Shown: positions 36,099 to 45,249, counted from the first letter of the stretch. The stretch: DNA of 64,000 bases from Streptomyces panaciradicis (GCF_023516615.1 NZ_JAMGBF010000036.1:62001-126000); one strand, 5' to 3'. Notes: a model not told the origin generated them from the letters alone. Program-made: numbers and translations.

Positions 36099-37409
36099 TC
36101 AGCGCAGCTTGCCCGCGCCCGCGCAGTGGTCGACGATCCCGGGGACGGCCCGGGCCGGGTCGACCCTCGTGCGCAGGGTCGGCGTCCAGCCGGCGCCCGA
36201 CTGGAGCACCTCCGTGGGCACTTGGGCGTTGTGGACGGCGATCAGGTCGGTGAGCTCGCCGTTGACGTAGTTGTCGTCGGCGGTCAGCGGCGCCTCCTTC
36301 CACTTCTTCAGGATCGAACCGGCCTTGGCCGCGTCGGGCAGCGTGAACGCGTTGTGCTCGGCGACGAGTCGGGACTCCATGCCGATGCCGTAGCTGTAGG
36401 AGTAGCCGTCGCCCGCGACGAAGTGGTTGTTGTAGGAGTCCACTTGGCCGAACCGCACCCGGGGCGCGCGCTCGACGAGGTTCGCGAACAGGTTGTGGTG
36501 GAAGGTGACCTTGAGATGTCCCCGGTCCACGGCGGCCGTCGAGGCGCTGTCGCTGTTGCCGATGAGGATCGTCTTGTCGTGGTCCTCGAAGACGTTCCAG
36601 GAGGCGGTGACGTAGTCGGCGCCCTTGACGATGTCGAGCTCGCCGTCGTGCTGCTCGAAGATCCGGCCGTAGTAGTACGGCAGGGTGCTGTCCGGGTGGT
36701 CGCCGTCGGTGAAGGTGTCGTGGTCCATCCACACGTGGGTGGAGCCGTAGACCACCGCGCTGTCGTACTCGGAGTTCCAGTTGCCGTCGGCGGTGTCGGT
36801 GGGGTCCCACTGCGGGAAGCAGTCGAGCGGGCTCTCCAGGCCGAGGTTGCGGACGATGACGTTGTCGACGCCCTTGATCTGCAGGCTGGCGCCCCGGAAG
36901 CCGGCGTTCTCGCCGATGCCGATGATCGTGGTGTTGGCCGGGACGTACGCCTTGATGTAGGCGTCCTGGTTGGCCTGTGAGGCGCGGCGCAGGCCCTCGG
37001 GGCTGGCGTCCGGCTCGCCGTCCAGGTTCTTGTCACGGCCCCAGACGGCGGGGTCGTAGGTCTTCAGATAGGTGTCGAAGTCGTATCCCGGCGCCTCGAA
37101 CGAGGCGCAGCTCGGTCCGTCGGCGTCGATGGTGCCCTTGACCTTGATGATCTTCGGTGCGCTGCCGCCGTCGGCCAGGGCGGCCTTGAAGCCGGCCCAG
37201 TCGGTGACGGTGTGGACGTGCGCGGCGTCGGCGGCGGCGCCACCGGTGGTGCCGGTGCCGTAGGAGGCCCAGCCGTCGCTCGCGGGCAGCACTTGCCGGT
37301 CCGGGGAGGGCCGGTGGGCGGCCTGCGCGGTCCCGGTGACCGCCAGCACGAGGGCGGTGCAGCCCACGACGGTTCCTATGACACGTCCATGACATTTCTG
37401 TGTACGCAC
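36099..37409 (-). CDS. Secreted pectate lyase, PL1 family
   Basis: A 436-residue exported protein. The signal peptide (VIGTVVGCTALVLAVTGTAQA) precedes a PL1 parallel beta-helix: IIGIGENAGFRGASLQIKGVDNVIVRNLG, calcium-binding aspartates in VWMDHDTFTDGDHPD, and the catalytic arginine region VERAPRVRFGQVDSYNNHF. It cleaves polygalacturonate with calcium. The GTG start at 37409 has GAGGAGA upstream. It begins 14 bp after the CE12 gene, in the same direction and likely the same transcript. Confidence 0.93.
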   Translation of the reverse strand: MRTQKCHGRVIGTVVGCTALVLAVTGTAQAAHRPSPDRQVLPASDGWASYGTGTTGGAAADAAHVHTVTDWAGFKAALADGGSAPKIIKVKGTIDADGPSCASFEAPGYDFDTYLKTYDPAVWGRDKNLDGEPDASPEGLRRASQANQDAYIKAYVPANTTIIGIGENAGFRGASLQIKGVDNVIVRNLGLESPLDCFPQWDPTDTADGNWNSEYDSAVVYGSTHVWMDHDTFTDGDHPDSTLPYYYGRIFEQHDGELDIVKGADYVTASWNVFEDHDKTILIGNSDSASTAAVDRGHLKVTFHHNLFANLVERAPRVRFGQVDSYNNHFVAGDGYSYSYGIGMESRLVAEHNAFTLPDAAKAGSILKKWKEAPLTADDNYVNGELTDLIAVHNAQVPTEVLQSGAGWTPTLRTRVDPARAVPGIVDHCAGAGKLR

Positions 37410-37422
37410 GGTGCGGTTCTCC

Positions 37423-38199
37423 TCAGCTTGCGGGTGGCCAGGTGATCCACGAGGTCGGGATCTCCTCGTGCAGCCGGATGACGTCGGGCCGGGCGAGCAC
37501 CCGGGTGCGCAGCAGCTCCTGCGCCACGAGCCGGGCCACGGCGATGGCCCCCGGCGGGTTGAAGTGCGTGTTGTCCTGCTCGGTGTCCGTCCAGTTGAAG
37601 TACGTCTTCGTCGCCTCGACGCCGAGCCGTTGCCACAGGGCGAGCGACAGCGCCTCGACGTCGAGCAGCGCCACCCGCTCCTCCGCGGCGAGCGCGCGCA
37701 TCGCCGCCGGGTAGTCGCCGTGGGTGGGCACGGCGTTGCCGTCGGCGTCGAAACGGCGCCGCTCGACGGGGGTGGCGAGCACCGGGCGGGCGCCGTGGGC
37801 CCGGGCGCCCTCGATGTACAGCCGCAGATGCTCCTGGTACGTCGTCCAGGGCTCGGTGTACCGGGTGGGGTCCCCGCTCTTCTCGTCGTTGTGCGCGAAC
37901 TGGACGACCAGCAGATCGTGCGGCCGTATCGTGCCGAGAAGGGCGTCGAGCCGTCCCTCGTCCACGAAGCTCTTCGAACTGCGGCCGTTCACGGCCTGGT
38001 TGGAGACGACGACGTCCTTCCGCAGAAAGAAGGGGAGCGCCATCCCCCACCCCGTCTCGGGGGCCGCGTCGGCGTATTTCTGGGCGGCGGTGGAATCACC
38101 GGCGATGTAGAGGGTGCGCTGCTTCCTCGCCGGGGACCGCCCGACGATCGGAACGACACCCACCGCGGCCGCGGCGACCTGTCTACGGGTAAGCGACAA
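37423..38199 (-). CDS. Rhamnogalacturonan acetylesterase (CE12, SGNH hydrolase)
   Basis: A 258-residue SGNH-fold esterase with the four blocks visible: nucleophile in LYIAGDSTAA, Gly block in QAVNGRSSKSF, Asn block in LVVQFAHNDEKSGD, and the His in DNTHFNPPGA. This matches family CE12 (RhaE/RgaE), which removes acetyl groups from rhamnogalacturonan I. The N terminus (SLTRRQVAAAAVGVVP) is a short twin-arginine-like signal. It heads the row of pectinases, downstream of the substrate-binding protein gene with a repeat in between. Confidence 0.88.
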   Translation of the reverse strand: MSLTRRQVAAAAVGVVPIVGRSPARKQRTLYIAGDSTAAQKYADAAPETGWGMALPFFLRKDVVVSNQAVNGRSSKSFVDEGRLDALLGTIRPHDLLVVQFAHNDEKSGDPTRYTEPWTTYQEHLRLYIEGARAHGARPVLATPVERRRFDADGNAVPTHGDYPAAMRALAAEERVALLDVEALSLALWQRLGVEATKTYFNWTDTEQDNTHFNPPGAIAVARLVAQELLRTRVLARPDVIRLHEEIPTSWITWPPAS

Positions 38200-38222
38200 G
38201 ACCGTTCACCTTTCCCACGTCC

Positions 38223-38248
38223 AGGGGCGCGGGGAACTGCGCGACCAG
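38223..38248 (-). repeat. Dispersed repeat, copy 2 (inverted)
   Basis: AGGGGCGCGGGGAACTGCGC followed by GACCAG is the reverse complement of the core at 24981-25005. It lies in the 91-bp gap between the CE12 gene and the upstream substrate-binding protein gene. Confidence 0.7.
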
Positions 38249-38290
38249 TCACGACGGCCCCGCGGTCCCCCACGCCCGAACCCGGCACCG

Positions 38291-39628
38291 TCAGTGGTTC
38301 TGCTTCCAGTCCGCCTGCGCCTTGTTCAGCTGGTCGGCCAGCGTGTTCAGGAAGTCCTTCGCGCTCATCTTGCCGAGCAGCACCTTCTGGAAGTTCGGCT
38401 CGTTGTCGGCCTTGGAGATCGTGTTCCAGTCCGGCAGGTAGTACGGCAGCTGCACGATCTTCGTGCCGGCGCCGTTGAGGGCCTCGGCCGCCAGCTTGGT
38501 GGGCTCGGCCTTCTGGATCCAGGCGTCCTCGGCGGCGTCGGTGTTCGCCGGGATCTGCCCGGCGGACTGGTTGAACTTCGAGTTCTCCTCCTGCGAGAGG
38601 GCGAACTCGACGAACTTCCAGGCGGCCGCCTTGTTCTTGCTGGACTTGAACAGGCTCAGCCCGTCGACGGGGTTCGATATCTGCACGCGGGTGCCGTCGG
38701 CCTGCGTGGGGTTCGGCAGGCCCCGGAACTTGTCCGCGCCCAGCGCCTTCAAGTGGTCCTGGTACGAACCGAGGTTGTGGCTGAGCATGCCGATGGTGCC
38801 GCTGTCCCACTGGGCGACCATCTTCGTGAAGTCGTTGTTGACGTCGGCGGACGGGGTGTCCTTCTTGTACAGGGCGACGTACTTCTCCAGCGCGGCGACG
38901 TTCTTGGGGTCGTTGACCGTCGTCCTGTCGCCGTTCCAGAACGAGGTGATGCCGCTCTGGCTGTACGCCGCGTCCAGCGCCGGGGCGATGGACCCCTCAC
39001 CGCCGCGGATGGTGAACCCGAACCGGTTCTTGCCCTTGTCGGTGAGCTTGTCGGCCGCCGTGTAGAACTTGTCCCACGTCGTCGGCGCGTCCAGGCCGGC
39101 CTTCTTGAACAGGTCCGTCCGGTACCACAGCGTGCCGTTGTTCGACGAGGTCGGGATCTGGTACAGCTGGTCGCCGCCGCCGGCCGCCTTGCTGCTCTGC
39201 ACCAGGTTCTGGCTGAGCTTGCCGTTCAGCGGGCTCTTCGCCAGCCGGCCGTCCAGCGGCTCCAGCGCGCCCTGGACGGCGACCTCGGCGAGCATCGCGG
39301 TGCCGACACCGCCGACGTCGGGCAGCCCGCCGCCCTGGATGGCGGTGTCGTACTTCGACTGGGCGCTCGCGGCCGGGATGCCGACGTAGTTGACCTTGAT
39401 GTTCGGGTACTTCTTCTCGAAGTCGGAGATGATCTGCTTCCAGATGTCGGTGCGGACACCGCCGTTGTTGTCCCAGAAGGTGATCTCCCCCTTGCCGGAC
39501 CCCTCGTTGCCCTTGTCCCCCGCGCTGCCGCTGCCGTCGTCACCGCAGGCGGTGGCGGTCAGGGCGAGCACGGAGCCCAGGGCGACGGCGACGGCGGCGC
39601 GCCTGTTTCTGCGGATGCTGGTCTTCAT
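38291..39628 (-). CDS. Sugar ABC transporter substrate-binding lipoprotein
   Basis: A 445-residue SBP_bac_1 (cluster 1) protein. The lipobox is LTATAC (cysteine about residue 28), followed by a Gly/Ser/Glu-rich linker, then EITFWDNNGGVRTDIWKQIISDFEKKYPNIKV and the typical YQIPTSSNNGTLWYRTDLFKKAG. It should deliver an oligosaccharide to permeases. No permease is adjacent; the nearest pair (43304-45123) shares an operator with this gene. The ATG at 39628 gives the lipoprotein signal. Confidence 0.9.
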   Translation of the reverse strand: MKTSIRRNRRAAVAVALGSVLALTATACGDDGSGSAGDKGNEGSGKGEITFWDNNGGVRTDIWKQIISDFEKKYPNIKVNYVGIPAASAQSKYDTAIQGGGLPDVGGVGTAMLAEVAVQGALEPLDGRLAKSPLNGKLSQNLVQSSKAAGGGDQLYQIPTSSNNGTLWYRTDLFKKAGLDAPTTWDKFYTAADKLTDKGKNRFGFTIRGGEGSIAPALDAAYSQSGITSFWNGDRTTVNDPKNVAALEKYVALYKKDTPSADVNNDFTKMVAQWDSGTIGMLSHNLGSYQDHLKALGADKFRGLPNPTQADGTRVQISNPVDGLSLFKSSKNKAAAWKFVEFALSQEENSKFNQSAGQIPANTDAAEDAWIQKAEPTKLAAEALNGAGTKIVQLPYYLPDWNTISKADNEPNFQKVLLGKMSAKDFLNTLADQLNKAQADWKQNH

Positions 39629-39708
39629 TGGCCGGCTCTCTCTTCTGGTTCCTACGGAGATGTGAGGTTGTGGGGGGACGGTGCGCGGTGCGGCACCACC
39701 CGCTCGGG

Positions 39709-39720
39709 GCAAGCGCTTGC
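39709..39720. promoter_or_regulatory. LacI-type operator upstream of the binding-protein gene
   Basis: GCAAGCGCTTGC is a perfect 12-bp palindrome of the LacI/CcpA-family type, 81 bp upstream of the binding-protein start. A near-identical site (45160-45171) precedes the permease operon. Confidence 0.65.
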
Positions 39721-39761
39721 TACAGGGGTGTTGCTGTGCGGTGCGGCGTTGCGGCGGGGGG

Positions 39762-41264
39762 TTACAGGGAGTCGATCCTGAAGCGCGTGAAGGTTGCCGC
39801 GCCCGCGTGTCCCGTTCCGGCGGGCGCGACGGCGAACAGGCCCAGCAGGGCGCCGACCCAGCGCCAGGGGGTGGCGGAGAAGACGGGCCCGGAGGGGCGC
39901 GGGCCCCGACCGGTGTCGTAGAGGAAGCGGCAGCGCGCGCCCGCCCCGATCTCGATCCGCAGTCGCACCCGTCCCTCGGGGGCGAGCCGCGGGTGGTCCG
40001 CGTCCCGTTCGTGGTCGGCGACGGCCTCGGCGAACCGGTGCACCACGTGCACCGCCCCGTCGCCGCCCCGCTGCAGCCCGATCCAGCCGAACGCGTCCCC
40101 GAGTACGGCGAGTCCCGCCCGCGCCCCCGGCTCCTCGCTGTGCAGGGTCAGCTCCACCTCGACGGCCGACGGGGTCCCCGGCAGCCGCTGGGTGAGGACG
40201 TTCGGGAGTCTGCGCGGGTCGTGGGCGTCGGCCGAGCGGACGCAGGACAGCCGCAGGCCGTCGCCGGAGTGCTGGGTGGCCCAGCCGTCCCGGGGGTTGG
40301 CGGTCCAGCTCCACTGGCGGCCGAAGCGTCCGCCGGGGAAGTCGTCGTCGGTGGCGGGCGCGGCGGGCGGCTGGGCCGGCAGCGCGGGCGCCTCGTGCAC
40401 GGCGACGGGGGCGCCCTCGTCGCCGATCACCGGCCAGCCGTCACTCCCCCAGCGCATCGGCTGCAGGTGGACGACCCGGCCGTACGCGCCCCGCTGCTGG
40501 AAGTGCAGGAACCAGTCCTCGCCGGTCCGGGTGCGGACCCAGCCGCCCTGGTGCGGCCCGTTGACGTCGGTGTGCCCCTGCTCCAGGACGATCCGCTCCT
40601 CGTACGGCCCGAAGAAGCCCCGTGAGCGGAAGGCGCCCTGCCAGCCGGTCTCCACCCCGCCCGCGGGAGCGAGGATCCAGAACCAGCCGTCGTGCCGGTA
40701 GAGCTTGGGGCCCTCCAGGGTGAACCAGCCCGGTATCCGGTCCCCGTCGACGATCACCTTGCCCTCGTCGAGGACCTCGGTGCCGTCGGGACGCATCCGG
40801 TGGCCGGTGAGACGGTTCTTCACCCCCGAACGGGACTTGGCCCAGGCGTGCACCAGGTAGGCGTCACCCGTCTCCTCGTCCCACAGCGGGCAGGGGTCGA
40901 TCAGGCCCTTCCCGGCCTTGACCAGGTGCGGCCGGGTCCACGGGCCGCGCACCGCGGGGGCGTTGACCTGGAAGACGCCCTGGTCGGGGTCGCCCCAGAA
41001 GATCCAGAAGCGTTCGTCGTGGTACCTGAACGCCGGTGCCCACACGCCGCAGTCGTGCCGTGGCGTCCTGAACTCGGCCTCGGGTTCGAGGCGTTCGAGG
41101 GCGTGGCCGACCAGCGTCCAGTTGACCAGGTCGCGCGAGTGCAGCAGGGGCAGGCCCGGGGCGCGGCCGAAGCTGGAGGCGGTGAGGTAGAAGTCGTCGC
41201 CGACGCGCAGGACGTCCGGGTCGGACCAGTCGGCGTTCAGGACGGGGTTGGTGTACGTCGTCAC
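39762..41264 (-). CDS. Intracellular glycoside hydrolase family 43 (beta-xylosidase/arabinofuranosidase type)
   Basis: A 500-residue protein without signal peptide. The catalytic propeller begins TYTNPVLNADWSDPDVLRVG (base Asp), with HDCGVWAPAFRYHDERFWIFW, GLIDPCPLWDEETGDAYLVH and FTLEGPKLYRHDGWFWILAP (acid Glu). A C-terminal beta-sandwich (about residue 310 onward, DDDFPGGRFGRQWSW) is the GH43_C2-type module. It should hydrolyse imported arabino- or xylo-oligosaccharides. The GTG start at 41264 overlaps the stop of the DUF6807 gene (GTGA). Confidence 0.9.
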   Translation of the reverse strand: MTTYTNPVLNADWSDPDVLRVGDDFYLTASSFGRAPGLPLLHSRDLVNWTLVGHALERLEPEAEFRTPRHDCGVWAPAFRYHDERFWIFWGDPDQGVFQVNAPAVRGPWTRPHLVKAGKGLIDPCPLWDEETGDAYLVHAWAKSRSGVKNRLTGHRMRPDGTEVLDEGKVIVDGDRIPGWFTLEGPKLYRHDGWFWILAPAGGVETGWQGAFRSRGFFGPYEERIVLEQGHTDVNGPHQGGWVRTRTGEDWFLHFQQRGAYGRVVHLQPMRWGSDGWPVIGDEGAPVAVHEAPALPAQPPAAPATDDDFPGGRFGRQWSWTANPRDGWATQHSGDGLRLSCVRSADAHDPRRLPNVLTQRLPGTPSAVEVELTLHSEEPGARAGLAVLGDAFGWIGLQRGGDGAVHVVHRFAEAVADHERDADHPRLAPEGRVRLRIEIGAGARCRFLYDTGRGPRPSGPVFSATPWRWVGALLGLFAVAPAGTGHAGAATFTRFRIDSL

Positions 41265-42106
41265 CGGCTCACCGCCTTGCGGACCAGCGCCGCCGCCTCG
41301 TCCCGGCCCAGCCGCCCGTCGGCGACGACGGTGACGACACGGCGTACGACGGTGCCGCCCGGCTCGACCGGGAGCCGCTCCTCGGACGCCAACGACGAGC
41401 CCACGCCCGGGTATTCGGCGGTGCGCACGAACCACGGGTCGCGCCGGGTGGCGTCGGTGGCACCGGCGAGGACGAGGGTCCAGGTGGATCCCGCCAGGGC
41501 GAGCCAGTCGGCGCGGCTGCCGTGCACCGCCGGCTCGCCCTCGCGGTCGGGGGTGAAGACGTGCGGGGCGTCCTCCTCCTTGCGGGCCCGCCAGAAGAAG
41601 CCGCCGTACGCGGCGCCCGGGCGGCCGTTGGTGGCGGGGCTGCCGAGGGAGAGCGGGCCCGAGGTGACGTTGGTGAGGGAGAAGGTGAAGTCCAGCGCCC
41701 AGGCGGTGTCGGTGAGTTCGGTGGCGGCCACCGTACGGCGCTCGCGCAGCAGCTCCGCCCCGGACGCCACCCAGCGCAGCTCCTCCACGAAGCCGTCGGG
41801 GTCGCGCAGCTGGAAGGAGACGTGGCGCTGGGCGCCGTGGTTGTCCAGCTCGGTGGGGCCCCGGTCGCGGACGTAGGTCCGGCCGCCCCAGAAGTTGTGC
41901 CCCTCGACGTCGGGAACGGCGACACCGACGCCGAGGTGGTGGGTGTGGTCGGCGGGGCTGAGCTCGGTGACCGCCGTGCCGGCCAGGGTGGTGACGGGGT
42001 GCAGATAGGGGCGCGGGGAGAGTCTGGCGGGGAGTTCGGGCCGGGTGACGTAGCGGCCGACCGGGCGGCCCGAGACCCGCAGGACCGTGGAGTCGTGGGT
42101 CGTCAT
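41261..42106 (-). CDS. DUF6807/PmoA-like family protein
   Basis: A 281-residue protein annotated in relatives as DUF6807 or 'methane oxygenase PmoA', a misleading name. Visible motifs are YLHPVTTLAGTAVTELSPADHTHHLGV and FWGGRTYVRDRG; the clustered histidines suggest metal or sugar binding. In many actinobacteria it sits next to Gfo/Idh/MocA oxidoreductases and GH43 enzymes. Here it is linked to both: the start overlaps the oxidoreductase stop by 1 bp and the stop overlaps the GH43 start. Function unknown; a role in the same sugar pathway is inferred. Confidence 0.75.
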   Translation of the reverse strand: MTTHDSTVLRVSGRPVGRYVTRPELPARLSPRPYLHPVTTLAGTAVTELSPADHTHHLGVGVAVPDVEGHNFWGGRTYVRDRGPTELDNHGAQRHVSFQLRDPDGFVEELRWVASGAELLRERRTVAATELTDTAWALDFTFSLTNVTSGPLSLGSPATNGRPGAAYGGFFWRARKEEDAPHVFTPDREGEPAVHGSRADWLALAGSTWTLVLAGATDATRRDPWFVRTAEYPGVGSSLASEERLPVEPGGTVVRRVVTVVADGRLGRDEAAALVRKAVSR

Positions 42107-43251
42107 CAGGTGCTCACCTCTCTCGGTGGGGCCCAGCCGGCGCCGAGTTCGGAGTAGAGGGCGAGGGTGTCGGCGGCGGCCGCGACCAGGGCGTCGATGC
42201 CGGGGACGACCCGGCGCTCCTCCTCGGGGAGCAGCCGCCAGGCCGTGTCCGGCAGCGGGGTGGGATCGGGGGCCAGCCGGATGGCCTCGACGACCTTCAT
42301 GAAGGCGCCCGTGACGTCCGGGACGACCAGCAGGTCGTCGCCGTCGGTGAGGTGGTCGACCAGGTTCTGCAGCAGGTCGGTGCGGCCGTACTCGTACTCC
42401 TCGGGGCCGTGGTCCGCGCGCTGGAGCAGGACCCGGTCCTGCTTGTACCAGAAGGTGATGCGGCCGCGGGTGCCGTGGATCAGGACGTACGGCTCGCCGG
42501 GCTCCTCGGCGCACAGGGTCGCGGCGACGGTGACCTGGCGGCCCTGCGCGGTGGTGACGCGGACGCAGGAGGTGTCGTCGGACTCGATGGCGTTGGCGCG
42601 CAGCAGCTCCAGCTCGACGTCGGTGACGTCCTCGGCGCGCGCGGAGCCGTTGAGCGCGAGGCCGGTGGCGACGGCGTGGGCGAGCGGGTTGGTCAGCACG
42701 CCGTCGACGACGTCGACGCCGTTCAGCCGCCGCTTCCCGGCCCAGGGCGCCCGCCGGTAGTACGACTCCGGCCGCGCCCAGGCGCCGGCTCCGCCGATCC
42801 CGACGATGTCCCCGACGGCGCCCTCGGCGATCATCTCGCGGATCGCCGGCACGGCGTGCGAGCCAAGCGACTGGAAGCCGATCTGGCAGGCGACCCCGGC
42901 CGCGGCGACCCCGTCGGCCATCCGCCGGAACTCCGCGTACGACGGCGCGGGCGGCTTCTCCAGCAGCATGTGCACGCCCCGGGCGGCGGCGGTCAGCGCG
43001 AGGTCCGTGTGCGTGGGGATCGGCGTGCAGATCACCGCGACCCGGGCACCGGTGGAGTCGAGGAGGGCGCCGAAGTCGGCGGACTGCTCGGGGGTGCCGA
43101 GGCCGTCGGGGATCTCGTCGGCGCCGAGCGGCGTCAGCTCGCAGATGCCCGCCAGCCGGACGATGCCCTTGTCCTGAAGGCGCCGGATGTTGTCGAGGTG
43201 CCAGCGGCCGTGGCCGCGCGCGCCCGCCAGGACGATGTCTACGGTGCTCAT
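42106..43251 (-). CDS. Gfo/Idh/MocA family oxidoreductase
   Basis: A 381-residue NAD(P)-dependent dehydrogenase. The Rossmann start is VDIVLAGARGHGRWHLDNIR, the catalytic lysine lies in LLEKPPAPSYAEF, and the C-terminal half is the usual GFO_IDH_MocA_C beta-sheet. Enzymes of this family oxidise sugars, inositols or sugar lactones. Context (GH43, permeases, aldonate dehydratase, DHDPS-family enzyme) suggests oxidation of a released aldose to its lactone (inference). It is 53 bp from the permease gene and coupled to the DUF6807 gene. Confidence 0.88.
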   Translation of the reverse strand: MSTVDIVLAGARGHGRWHLDNIRRLQDKGIVRLAGICELTPLGADEIPDGLGTPEQSADFGALLDSTGARVAVICTPIPTHTDLALTAAARGVHMLLEKPPAPSYAEFRRMADGVAAAGVACQIGFQSLGSHAVPAIREMIAEGAVGDIVGIGGAGAWARPESYYRRAPWAGKRRLNGVDVVDGVLTNPLAHAVATGLALNGSARAEDVTDVELELLRANAIESDDTSCVRVTTAQGRQVTVAATLCAEEPGEPYVLIHGTRGRITFWYKQDRVLLQRADHGPEEYEYGRTDLLQNLVDHLTDGDDLLVVPDVTGAFMKVVEAIRLAPDPTPLPDTAWRLLPEEERRVVPGIDALVAAAADTLALYSELGAGWAPPREVST

Positions 43252-43303
43252 GGGATCCTCCCTGCGCTGGTTCGTGCGTGCAGGGTAGGCATCGGACGGG
43301 CTC

Positions 43304-44191
43304 TCATCCCTTCACCGCCCCCGCGCTGAAGCCGGTGATCAGCCACTTCTGGATGAAGGCGAAGACGATCACGACGGGTACGGCCGCGATGATGCCGCCC
43401 GCGGCGAGCGCGCCGAGGTCGACGCTGTCCGCGCTCATCAGCGTGTTGAGGCCGACCGGGATGGTCTGCTTGCCCTGGTCGGACAGGAACATCAGGGCGA
43501 ACAGGAAGTGGTTCCAGGCGTGCACGAAGGCGAAGGAACCGACGGCGATCAACCCGGGCCGCAGCAGCGGCAGGACGACGATCCGGAAGGCGGTGAAGCG
43601 GTTGCAGCCGTCGACCCAGGCGGCCTCCTCCAGGGAGAAGGGCACGTTCCGGATGAAGCCGCTGATCAGGATCATCGACAGGGGCAGCTGGAAGACGGTC
43701 TCGGCGATGACGACACTGGCGAGCGAGTTGATCATCCGCAGGTTGGCGAAGATCTCGAAGAGCGGGACCAGCAGCAGGGCGCCCGGCACGAACTGCGTGC
43801 ACAGCAGGGCCAGCATGAAGGCCTTCTTGATCCTGAAGTCGAACCGGGCGAGGGCGTATCCGCCGGCCAGGGCGACCAGGGTCGTCATCACGAGGGTCGC
43901 GACGCCGACGAGGACGCTGTTCTGGAAGTAGGTGCCGAACGCCCGCTCGTTCCAGACCTTCCCGAAGTGGTCGAAGGTCATCGGCCAGGGCACCAGCGAG
44001 GTCGAGCCGGCCGGGCGCAGGGCGAACAGGAGGATCCAGTAGAACGGGATCAGGGTGAAGAGCAGGTAGACCGAGAGCGGGAGGTAGATGTGCCATCGGG
44101 GCACCTCGTCCCAGGCGGGGCGCTTTCCGCGCGGCCGGCGGGCGGGCTCGGAGGCTACGCGCTCCGGCGCGGGGGCGATCTCGGTGATCAT
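43304..44191 (-). CDS. Carbohydrate ABC transporter permease (MalG type)
   Basis: A 295-residue permease with a proline/arginine-rich cytoplasmic N terminus, six membrane spans and the EAA loop EEAAWVDGCNRFTAFRIVVLPL. It is the second permease of a CUT1 sugar importer. Its ATG at 44191 overlaps the stop of the first permease (ATGA). No ATPase gene is nearby; Streptomyces CUT1 importers generally use the shared ATPase MsiK encoded elsewhere. Confidence 0.94.
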   Translation of the reverse strand: MITEIAPAPERVASEPARRPRGKRPAWDEVPRWHIYLPLSVYLLFTLIPFYWILLFALRPAGSTSLVPWPMTFDHFGKVWNERAFGTYFQNSVLVGVATLVMTTLVALAGGYALARFDFRIKKAFMLALLCTQFVPGALLLVPLFEIFANLRMINSLASVVIAETVFQLPLSMILISGFIRNVPFSLEEAAWVDGCNRFTAFRIVVLPLLRPGLIAVGSFAFVHAWNHFLFALMFLSDQGKQTIPVGLNTLMSADSVDLGALAAGGIIAAVPVVIVFAFIQKWLITGFSAGAVKG

Positions 44192-45123
44192 TTCTGGTCG
44201 CCTCCGAACTTGCTCAGCCGCAGATAGACGATCGAGCAGAAGAGCAGGATCACGAACGCCACCGTGGTCAGGGCGGACGCGTAGCCGAAGTTGTGGGCGT
44301 CCACGCTGGTGTTGGCGATGTAGAGGGGCAGGGTCGTGGTCTCGCCGGCCGGTCCGCCGCCGGTGAGGGTGTAGAGCAGGTCGACGTTGTTGAACTCCCA
44401 CACCGCGCGCAGCAGCGTCGACAGGACGATGGCGTCCTTCAGGTGCGGCAGGGTGATGTGCCAGAACTGCTTCAGGCGGCTCGCGCCGTCGACCTCGGCG
44501 GCCTCGTAGAGGTCCTTGGAGACGGACTGGAGGTCGGCGAGGATGAGGATGGCGAAGAAGGGGACGCCGCGCCACAGGTCGGCGACGATCGCCGCGGGGA
44601 AGACGGTCGAGGTGTCCGACAGCCAGCTGGTGCCGTAGGAGCCGATGCCCAGGTCGGCGAGGTAACGGGTGATTCCCGTCTGGGAGTTGTAGAGCAGCAC
44701 CCAGATCGCGGAGGTCAGCACGCCGGAGACGGCCCACGGGGAGAAGACCAGGGCCCGGCCCACCGCGCGGCCCACGAAGGTCTGGTTGACGATCAGCGCG
44801 AGCGCGAGACCGAAGAGCAGCTGCAGACCGACCTCGACGACGACCCACTTGGCGCTGAAGGTCAGCGTGTCCCAGAACTGGGTGTCCTTGGTGAAGATCT
44901 GCACGAAGTTGTCGAAGCCCGCGTAGCCGTTGCGCCACGGCTTGGTGGGGTTGTAGTTCTGCAGGCTGTAGTAGAAGACGCTGATGACGGGGTAGGCGAT
45001 GAAGCCCAGCATCAGCAGCCCCGCCGGTGCGATCAGCAGGTACGGGAGCCTGCGCGGGGTGGCGGAGGCACGGCGCCGCCGGGGTGGCGCGGGCGGTTTC
45101 GCCACGGCTGCGGCTTGGGCCAT
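44188..45123 (-). CDS. Sugar ABC transporter permease (MalF type)
   Basis: A 311-residue permease with an Arg/Pro-rich N terminus, about six spans (LPYLLIAPAGLLMLGFIAYP first) and the EAA loop YEAAEVDGASRLKQFWHITLPHL. With its neighbour it forms the channel of a CUT1 importer. A LacI-type operator lies 37 bp upstream. The binding protein at 38291 carries the same operator and is the likely partner. Confidence 0.94.
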   Translation of the reverse strand: MAQAAAVAKPPAPPRRRRASATPRRLPYLLIAPAGLLMLGFIAYPVISVFYYSLQNYNPTKPWRNGYAGFDNFVQIFTKDTQFWDTLTFSAKWVVVEVGLQLLFGLALALIVNQTFVGRAVGRALVFSPWAVSGVLTSAIWVLLYNSQTGITRYLADLGIGSYGTSWLSDTSTVFPAAIVADLWRGVPFFAILILADLQSVSKDLYEAAEVDGASRLKQFWHITLPHLKDAIVLSTLLRAVWEFNNVDLLYTLTGGGPAGETTTLPLYIANTSVDAHNFGYASALTTVAFVILLFCSIVYLRLSKFGGDQK

Positions 45124-45159
45124 GACAGGGTCTCCGTTCTCGGTACGGTACGTCGTACG

Positions 45160-45171
45160 GGAAGCGCTTTC
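45160..45171. promoter_or_regulatory. LacI-type operator upstream of the permease operon
   Basis: GGAAGCGCTTTC has the same AAGCGCTT core as the palindrome at 39709-39720. It lies 37 bp before the first permease start codon, in the 166-bp gap after the dehydratase gene. Confidence 0.65.
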
Positions 45172-45249
45172 TCGATCTGCGGAGGTCGGCCCCTGTGCGC
45201 GGTACGGGGTGCCTCTTGCTGGTGCGTGGCGGGTGCGGGTGCGTTGTGG

